Below the pieces are notes generated by a model. The model ran no database searches and was not told the DNA's origin. It was given only the letters and a program-made list of their open reading frames with translations. Below, one piece after another: positions 7,493 to 11,739 of a stretch of 11,739 nt of DNA (positions are counted from its first letter, which is position 1; every line of letters begins with the position of its first letter). The DNA is from Treponema sp. GTDB taxonomy: Bacteria > Spirochaetota > Spirochaetia > Treponematales > Breznakiellaceae. The translations under genes and the position numbers were made by a program. The stretch covers positions 1 through 11,739 of the forward strand of contig JAITES010000144.1 of assembly GCA_031281925.1 (NCBI GenBank), in the 5' to 3' direction.

Positions 7493-7572
7493 CGGTTCCA
7501 AAATCCAGGATTTATTAAAATCCGGGATTTGTAAAAATCCAGTGATCCGGCAGGATCATAATTTTGGAACCG
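7493..7572. repeat. 80-bp intergenic element, copy A, with 12-bp inverted-repeat ends and 17-bp phased motifs
   Basis: The ends form a perfect 12-bp inverted repeat: CGGTTCCAAAAT (7493-7504) and ATTTTGGAACCG (7561-7572). Inside, AAATCC recurs at 7501, 7518 and 7535, exactly 17 bp apart; the first two are halves of near-palindromes AAATCC-N-GGATTT. A perfect 6-bp stem hairpin TGATCC/GGATCA (7543-7558) follows. The element fills the gap between the two PocR/AraC paralogues, nine bases past the stop of one and 30 bases before the ATG of the other. It could be an operator array, a transcript-end hairpin or a MITE-like repeat. Confidence 0.8.
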
Positions 7573-7581
7573 GCTCACCTT

Positions 7582-8901
7582 TCAGTTATTTTGAAAATGC
7601 AGATACGGCGATCTCCTTTGATGATTGGAAGATTCCCGGTATCTTCCGGGGCTCATTCCCATATATCCCTTGAAAATTTTGGAAAACCAGCTTTGATCCT
7701 TGAAGCCGCAGATATTACAGATCTCATTGATGGACATGGAACTTTCCAGCAGAAGCGCCGCGGCCTTTTCGGAACGCAGGCGGTTAATATAATTGCACAG
7801 ACATTCTCCCATCTCTTCCTTGAAGACCGTACTGAAGTAGGGCGCCGAAAGTCCCGATATTCCTGCGACTTCATCAAGGCTTAGTTTTCTGTGACAGTTA
7901 TCCCAGATAAAGCGTTCTGCCTTCCTCAGGGCAGACGCATGGCGGATTCCCCGGAAGGCGAAGAGCTGAGGCCCTATTTCGGCAATCAGGGTGGACAGAA
8001 TTTCCAGCAGTTCTTCCCGGGTTTTGGCGTTTCTGATTTTCCTGAAACGGACATCGGCGGCCTCAGGAAGAGTCCACTCGCTGCCTTCCGCTTCGAAAGC
8101 GGCCCTGGAGAGCAGGGTAGCAAGTTCGGCGGTTCTGAAACGGAGGAATTCAATATCCCCGGGAAGCAAGAGATCCTTGAGAAGTTTTTCTCCCTGCTGG
8201 TGATCTCCCCGCTTGATAGCCGCCAGGAGGGAGCGTTCCAGGCTCAGGGGGTATACATCCCCGGAAGTTCTGGGAGGGCTGACGGAATTTTCAGGCCTTT
8301 CGGCGGATTCCATATTACTCTGGGCAGATATTTCTTCCGCGCAGAGTCTCAAAAGCCGGGCCTGATCCTTTGCAACGGCAAGACTCCGTACCGGGATATT
8401 GTCCAGCATGGAAAGAATCTTTTCCCCGGACATACTGCCCTTGCAGTACTCGTACATTTTTTCGGCAACCGTTTGCTTATCGGTACCGATTACCATTCCG
8501 GCTATCAGAAAGCCGGCGGAACGGTTACCGAGGCGAAGCGGGCTTGTCCAGAAGAGGAAACCCAGATTGCACAGATATATATAGGAACCTCCCCTGCGCC
8601 GGGATTCGGCGGCAGCCTGGACATGCATGGCAGTACAGGGGTATTCATTTTCTCCCCAGTTTTGCTTTTCCGAGTAGCGCTTGCAGAATTCGCAGAAGGA
8701 GACAGTTTTTTTATAATCGGCCTCTTCGATAGCCTGCCCATCCTGATCGAGAACCGATACCATGGAGTCGGTGGCCTTCTGATATTGCTCCAAGAGTTCA
8801 TAGGCCCTGTGCTGGAGGGGGGTTATTTCCCGTCGCTGAACAATGCCGCCTGTAAAGGCGCCCGAGCTTCCTCCATCCTTATCAAAAATTTCTTTTCTCA
8901 T
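7582..8901 (-). CDS. PocR-domain AraC-family transcriptional regulator, paralogue 2
   Basis: The 439-residue protein has the same architecture as its downstream neighbour: a PocR sensory domain (about 28-195) and an AraC HTH domain (about 325-423). Sensor cysteines are Cys70 and Cys73 in SFCEFCKRY, Cys89 in YPCTAMH and Cys111 in YIYLCNLGFLFWTSPL. The HTH stretch GISGLSAPYFSTVFKEEMGE is almost identical to that of paralogue 1, and CGFKDQSWFSKIFKGYMGMSPGRYR is also close. The sensor and middle regions differ more, and the extra Cys54 of paralogue 1 has no obvious counterpart. This suggests similar DNA targets but possibly different ligands. The ATG at 8901 has no Shine-Dalgarno. A promoter-like TTGATA-17-TATATA sits so close that its transcript would start past this ATG, so the true start is uncertain. 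No better in-frame start is visible before the PocR domain. Confidence 0.87.
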   Translation of the reverse strand: MRKEIFDKDGGSSGAFTGGIVQRREITPLQHRAYELLEQYQKATDSMVSVLDQDGQAIEEADYKKTVSFCEFCKRYSEKQNWGENEYPCTAMHVQAAAESRRRGGSYIYLCNLGFLFWTSPLRLGNRSAGFLIAGMVIGTDKQTVAEKMYEYCKGSMSGEKILSMLDNIPVRSLAVAKDQARLLRLCAEEISAQSNMESAERPENSVSPPRTSGDVYPLSLERSLLAAIKRGDHQQGEKLLKDLLLPGDIEFLRFRTAELATLLSRAAFEAEGSEWTLPEAADVRFRKIRNAKTREELLEILSTLIAEIGPQLFAFRGIRHASALRKAERFIWDNCHRKLSLDEVAGISGLSAPYFSTVFKEEMGECLCNYINRLRSEKAAALLLESSMSINEICNICGFKDQSWFSKIFKGYMGMSPGRYRESSNHQRRSPYLHFQNN

Positions 8902-8903
8902 AA

Positions 8904-8932
8904 TATATATGCTACAAATGAAATGCTATCAA
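8904..8932 (-). promoter_or_regulatory. Promoter-like pair at the start of PocR/AraC paralogue 2
   Basis: On the minus strand TTGATA (8927-8932, five of six) and TATATA (8904-8909) are 17 bp apart. The predicted transcription start near 8897 would fall inside the first codons of the annotated gene, so either the promoter or the start codon is wrong. The AT-rich sequence could match by chance. Confidence 0.3.
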
Positions 8933-8967
8933 ACTACACCCTAATGGCTTATTTTTTAGCAGAGGGG

Positions 8968-9047
8968 GCTGTCCCAAAAGTGAAGATTTTTAAATCCGGG
9001 ATTTTTTAAAATCCGGCGATCCGGTAGAATCACAAATCTGGAACAGC
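8968..9047. repeat. 80-bp intergenic element, copy B
   Basis: This copy has exactly the same length as copy A. The ends GCTGTCCCA (8968-8976) and TGGAACAGC (9039-9047) are inverted repeats with one mismatch. AAATCC recurs at 8992 and 9009, again 17 bp apart, and AAATCCGGGATTT (8992-9004) is identical to the copy A palindrome at 7518-7530. GATCCGG (9018-9024) is also shared. It lies in the divergent gap, 66 bases before the ATG of PocR/AraC paralogue 2 and 47 bases before the FliG-like start. Similarity continues past the element: CCTTTCA occurs at 9056-9062 here and at 7578-7584 beside copy A. Confidence 0.75.
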
Positions 9048-9094
9048 TTCGGATGCCTTTCATTTTTCAGCTAAAGAAAGCATAATGGATTTCA

Positions 9095-10162
9095 ATGGAA
9101 AAAAACAAGAGCGGAGCGTTCGCAAAGCTTTCAAATGAAGATAATCAGAGGCAAAAAGAAAGCCCTGAGTCAAAATACCGGCAGGTGGCCAAATTTCTCA
9201 TCCTTATTGGGAGCGACCGGGGCGCGGAGATCCTTTCCAGGCTCGATCCTCCCCAGGTTGAAGCCATCAGCGCCGAGATCGCTTCAATCAAGAGCATCGG
9301 GCCTGAAGAATCCGAGTCGATTCTTGATGAATTCCGCTCGCTCCTTTCCAATCCCTATACTGCCGGCGGGGCTCTTTCCGGCGGCCCCGAAGCCGCCAGG
9401 CGGCTTCTCTATGCGGCCTACGGGCCTGAAAAGGGCGAGGAGATCTTTAGAAAGGCCGCCCCGCCGGAAAACGACAGCCCTTTCGGTTTTCTTGAGGATT
9501 TTTCCGGGGAACAGATAGCCTTTCTTCTCCGGGATGAAGTTCCCCAGGCGGCTTCTCTGGTGCTTTCCCGGCTCAGCCCGGAAAAATCCGCGGCGGCCCT
9601 TGCCCAGCTAAGCGGGCAGCGGAAACTGGACATTGTCATGCGCATCGCCCGGCAGGGAGAGGTACTCCCCGAGGTGCTCGAAAAAGTGGCGGAGGCCCTG
9701 CGGGAAAAGGCCAGAAACATAGGCCACGACGATTCCGCCTCCGTTGACGGCATGGGAGCGCTGGCGGCCATCCTCAAACAGTCCGATATCAGCTTTGGGG
9801 ACAAACTTTTGGACGAACTTTCCGGCGCGGACCCGGATTTGAGCCGGGAACTGAGGGAACGGCTCTATACCCTGGAAGACGTGCTCAAGATGGAGAATAA
9901 ACCCCTCCGGTTCAAGCTTTCCTCCATGGGAGACAAGGATATTGCCCTGCTCCTCAAGGGCCGCAGCGAGGGTTTTACGGAGAAAGTTCTCTCCAATGTG
10001 TCCTCCTCGCGGCGTGCCCTTATCCTGGAAGAGATGGAGATAATGGGCGCGGTGAGGAGGCAGGATGCAGACCAGGCGGCCCGGAATTTCCTCGAATGGT
10101 TCCGCAGGGGCCGGGAAGAAGGCCAGATCATCATGCTGGACGATGAAGATGTGATAAAATAG
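9095..10162 (+). CDS. fliG1: FliG-like flagellar motor switch protein, probable spirochaetal FliG1
   Basis: The 355-residue protein aligns by eye with FliG along its length. The N-terminal domain (about 25-85, KYRQVAKFLILIGSDRGAEI) is followed by a middle domain with FLEDFSGEQIAFLLRDEVPQ (132-151) and VDGMGALAAILKQ (217-229), corresponding to FliG's EHPQ and GG...ILN regions. The C-terminal domain has LRERLYTLEDVLKMENKPLR (253-272), DIALLLKGRSE (282-292) and LEEMEIMGAVRRQDADQAAR (311-330), matching the FliG LALKG and EDLEYMGPVR...A signatures. EHPQ has become EVPQ, and the acidic DDRSIQ segment before the torque helix is MENKPLRF. Spirochaetes carry two FliGs; the divergent, isolated one is FliG1, which is not the main rotor protein and in Borrelia is located at one pole. 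Only a weak GGA precedes the ATG at 9095. The hexosamine kinase gene follows directly. Confidence 0.8.
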   Translation: MEKNKSGAFAKLSNEDNQRQKESPESKYRQVAKFLILIGSDRGAEILSRLDPPQVEAISAEIASIKSIGPEESESILDEFRSLLSNPYTAGGALSGGPEAARRLLYAAYGPEKGEEIFRKAAPPENDSPFGFLEDFSGEQIAFLLRDEVPQAASLVLSRLSPEKSAAALAQLSGQRKLDIVMRIARQGEVLPEVLEKVAEALREKARNIGHDDSASVDGMGALAAILKQSDISFGDKLLDELSGADPDLSRELRERLYTLEDVLKMENKPLRFKLSSMGDKDIALLLKGRSEGFTEKVLSNVSSSRRALILEEMEIMGAVRRQDADQAARNFLEWFRRGREEGQIIMLDDEDVIK

Positions 10163-10173
10163 AATGTAATGTG

Positions 10174-11298
10174 ATGGATAAAGACAGACTGTCCCTCCTG
10201 CGGGGAGTTATACACCAATTTGCTATTTACGGGGAATTTGAGACCGCCGAAGCTTTCGGTTCCGGTCATATCAACAGTACCTTCCGTTCCTCCTGGAATC
10301 AGGGAGGGACGAGACTGCGCTATACTCACCAACGGATCAACGAAAAGGTCTTTACCCGACCGGACGAGGTGATGGATAACATACAGCGTGTTACCCGCCA
10401 TATTGCGGAAAAGCTCCGTTTGTCGGGCGCGGGAGACATAAGCCGCCGGGTGCTGACCGTTGTTCCCTCCAGGGACGGCAAACCCGTTCTGAGGGACGCC
10501 GAGGGGGGCTGGTGGCGGACCTACCTTTTTATCGAAGGAACCCACAGTCTGGAGCTTGCCTCTTCCACGAAGGAAGCGCGGGTATTGGGGAAAAGCGTCG
10601 GACAGTTTCAAAAACAGCTTGCCGACCTTGGCGGAAAGCGGCTCTACGAGACCATACCGGATTTTCATCACATGGAAAAACGATACAGCCGGTTTTACGA
10701 GGCTGTACAAAAGGACAGCTCAGGACGCGTGAAGGAAGCCGGGCCTGAAATTGCCTTTATGAGAGAGAATGAGGAACGGGGCGCCATCCTGATTCGCTCT
10801 CTCAAGAACGGTACCATCCCGGAGCGGATCTGCCATAATGATACCAAGATGAACAACATTTTAATTGATGATACGGACGGAGAAGTCCGTGCCGTGGTGG
10901 ATCTGGATACGGTGATGCCCGGATCGAGCCTCTTTGATGTGGGGGATCTTATCCGTACCGTGGCTACCAGGGCGGAAGAGGATGAACGGGATCTTTCCAG
11001 AGTTGAATTTGATACGGCCTTTTTCGAGGCCCTGTTGGACGGGTACCTGTCCGAGGCCTCACAGTTCCTGGAGAGCGAAGAGCTGAAGCTTCTTGCCGAA
11101 TCGGGCCGGAGTTTTGCCCAGATCATGGGCCTTCGTTTCCTTACCGATTACCTTGAGGGGGACCATTACTATCAGACTGCCCGGCCCGGTCACAATCTGG
11201 ATCGCTGCCGTAACCAGATAGCCCTGATCCGTTCCATGGATTCAAAGTGGGATTCCGCGCTGCGGATTGCCGAAAGGCTGGTTAGAAAGTATGTATAA
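10174..11298 (+). CDS. nahK: N-acetylhexosamine 1-kinase-like sugar kinase (APH fold)
   Basis: The 374-residue protein belongs to the aminoglycoside-phosphotransferase (APH/choline kinase) fold and closely resembles Bifidobacterium longum NahK, which uses ATP to phosphorylate GlcNAc or GalNAc at C1. Shared stretches include FGSGHINSTF (28-37, nucleotide loop), HNDTKMNNIL (221-230, with catalytic Asp223 and Asn228), VVDLDTVMPGSSLFDVGDLI (241-260, with metal-binding Asp) and GLRFLTDYLEGD (319-330). Length equals that of NahK. A GTG at 10171 directly precedes the ATG at 10174; neither has a clear Shine-Dalgarno. The gap to the FliG-like stop is 11 bases, so translation by coupling is likely. It probably feeds amino-sugar-1-phosphates into nucleotide-sugar or glycolytic pathways. 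Other hexosamines as substrate cannot be excluded. No terminator is evident after it. Confidence 0.87.
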   Translation: MDKDRLSLLRGVIHQFAIYGEFETAEAFGSGHINSTFRSSWNQGGTRLRYTHQRINEKVFTRPDEVMDNIQRVTRHIAEKLRLSGAGDISRRVLTVVPSRDGKPVLRDAEGGWWRTYLFIEGTHSLELASSTKEARVLGKSVGQFQKQLADLGGKRLYETIPDFHHMEKRYSRFYEAVQKDSSGRVKEAGPEIAFMRENEERGAILIRSLKNGTIPERICHNDTKMNNILIDDTDGEVRAVVDLDTVMPGSSLFDVGDLIRTVATRAEEDERDLSRVEFDTAFFEALLDGYLSEASQFLESEELKLLAESGRSFAQIMGLRFLTDYLEGDHYYQTARPGHNLDRCRNQIALIRSMDSKWDSALRIAERLVRKYV

Positions 11299-11403
11299 GG
11301 GAACTTGTTGGAAGAAGCTTGATTGTTTATCTAGGGAATTTAAAGATAACTTTCAGCAGTTTCTGTATTCGCTTCAGATTATCAACAAACAAATGTCGTA
11401 ACG

Positions 11404-11508
11404 TTAGATCGTTTTTAACATTTCCCGACGTAAAATTGCGTTCATACGGGTTTGATAGCCGGCTCCGCCGCTTTTAAGCCATTCAATATATGCATACACC
11501 TGATCCAG
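11404..11508 (-). pseudogene. C-terminal remnant of a BrnA-type antitoxin
   Basis: Minus-strand translation gives LDQVYAYIEWLKSGGAGYQT, then RMNAILRREMLKTI and a TAA stop (34 residues). This matches the C-terminal ribbon-helix-helix segment of BrnA/COG3514 antitoxins, whose usual form is LDxDVLxYxKxxGxGYQTRINAxLRxxM. The GYQTR-N-LR-M signature is distinctive. Upstream the same frame turns into hydrophobic, non-family sequence (LLPLLFFF), and the N-terminal half normally ending in TIRLD is absent. No BrnT toxin gene is visible on either side. In type II toxin-antitoxin systems BrnA neutralises the BrnT RNase and represses the operon. Here only a fragment of the antitoxin survives, in AT-rich surroundings. 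Confidence 0.65.
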
Positions 11509-11659
11509 AAAAAAGAATAATAATGGGAGTAGCTGGAAAGGAAAACACCAAATTAAAAATAAATTGGACAATATTGAAAGATTTTGAGTAACGATGAATA
11601 AAAAAATAATATTTCAAGGACACTGCTGTCCGGCTTAAATGAGAAAAAAACAAAATAGC

Positions 11660-11688
11660 TTGTATCTGTGCCCTTAAAATGGTATAAG
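11660..11688 (+). promoter_or_regulatory. Candidate extended -10 promoter for the gene at the right edge
   Basis: TTGTAT (11660-11665) and TATAAG (11683-11688) are separated by 17 bp, and the -10 box is preceded by TGG, an extended -10 motif. The predicted start near 11695 leaves a leader of about 35 bases with a good ribosome binding site. Confidence 0.45.
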
Positions 11689-11729
11689 GAAATTACAACA
11701 AATCTTTATACTATAAGGAGATACACGCT

Positions 11730-11739
11730 ATGACCAAGC
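11730..11739 (+). CDS. Start of an unidentified gene, cut by the window edge
   Basis: Only ATG ACC AAG and one further base are visible (MTK...). TAAGGAG (11714-11720) lies nine bases upstream and there is a promoter-like sequence before it, so a real gene start is likely. Nothing can be said about its product. Confidence 0.55.

Larger units (their letters stand above)
11299..11729. other. AT-rich intergenic region without an intact gene
   Basis: About 430 bp, clearly more AT-rich than the flanking genes, especially from 11510 on. It holds the BrnA-like remnant on the minus strand, a small perfect hairpin GGACA-CTGC-TGTCC (11618-11631), and the promoter and ribosome binding site of the gene at the right edge. 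No clear terminator for the kinase gene is visible. Confidence 0.7.

Noticed and set aside
7463..7501. Upstream TTG start for PocR/AraC paralogue 1
   Set aside because: The TTG lies inside the 80-bp element and has no ribosome binding site, while the ATG at 7462 has AAAGGA at good spacing.
7891..9009. Long plus-strand open frame (372 codons) across PocR/AraC paralogue 2
   Set aside because: It lies antisense to a well-supported gene, has no ribosome binding site or family motifs, and ends inside repeat copy B.
7493..9047. A composite transposon with the two 80-bp copies as ends around PocR/AraC paralogue 2
   Set aside because: The copies carry no transposase, have no visible target duplications, and their ends differ too much for a recently active transposon.
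9085..9138. 17-residue frame starting ATG at 9085 and overlapping the FliG-like start
   Set aside because: It is out of frame, very short and has only a weak AAGAAAG upstream; there is no evidence that it is a regulatory uORF.
11320..11352. Inverted repeat TTATCT/AGATAA after the kinase gene as a terminator
   Set aside because: The stem is AT-rich and only six pairs, and no T-tract follows.
1..11739. CRISPR arrays, tRNA or rRNA genes
   Set aside because: No regularly spaced repeats with spacers and no tRNA- or rRNA-like conserved segments were seen on either strand.

Overview
The window reads as chromosomal DNA of a spirochaete, most likely a gut-type Treponema. The main support is a divergent, stand-alone FliG paralogue resembling spirochaetal FliG1, next to a treponeme-like mix of secreted lipoprotein, solo sugar-ABC ATPase and PocR/AraC regulators. 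Naming a termite-gut treponeme is an inference from moderately high GC and gene style, not something the sequence proves. Most of the window is tightly coded. Both ends hold decayed accessory DNA.

Layout. The left edge (1-705) carries two head-to-head pieces of PD-(D/E)XK 'Rpn/YhgA-like' putative transposases: a minus-strand gene with an intact start that runs off the edge, and a plus-strand C-terminal remnant. Next is a two-gene minus-strand unit (767-2684): an M30-type zinc metalloprotease lipoprotein overlapping a small exported protein that may have an OB fold. Divergent from it is a monocistronic MalK/UgpC/MsmK-type ATPase (2862-3968) with a near-consensus promoter and a terminator. A DEAD-box RNA helicase with a DbpA-type C-terminal RNA-binding domain follows (4091-6007).

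Convergent to the helicase are two tandem minus-strand paralogues (6053-7462 and 7582-8901), each with an N-terminal PocR ligand-sensing domain and a C-terminal AraC-type DNA-binding domain. Upstream of each lies a related 80-bp element with inverted-repeat ends and AAATCC motifs spaced exactly 17 bp apart. On the plus strand there follow a FliG1-like protein (9095-10162) and, about 11 bp later, a full-length homologue of N-acetylhexosamine 1-kinase (10174-11298).

The last ~430 bp are AT-rich and hold no intact gene. They hide a 34-codon fragment of a BrnA-type antitoxin on the minus strand, then a promoter, a good ribosome binding site and the first codons of a gene leaving the window.

How the genes may work together: the solo ATPase and the hexosamine kinase fit uptake and phosphorylation of sugars. 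The PocR/AraC pair looks like small-molecule sensors that control targets outside the window, and possibly themselves through the 80-bp elements. I see no complete undescribed multi-gene system. The most novel signals are the paired 80-bp elements, the predicted leaderless promoter of the Rpn-type gene, the FliG1/kinase coupling and the BrnA remnant.
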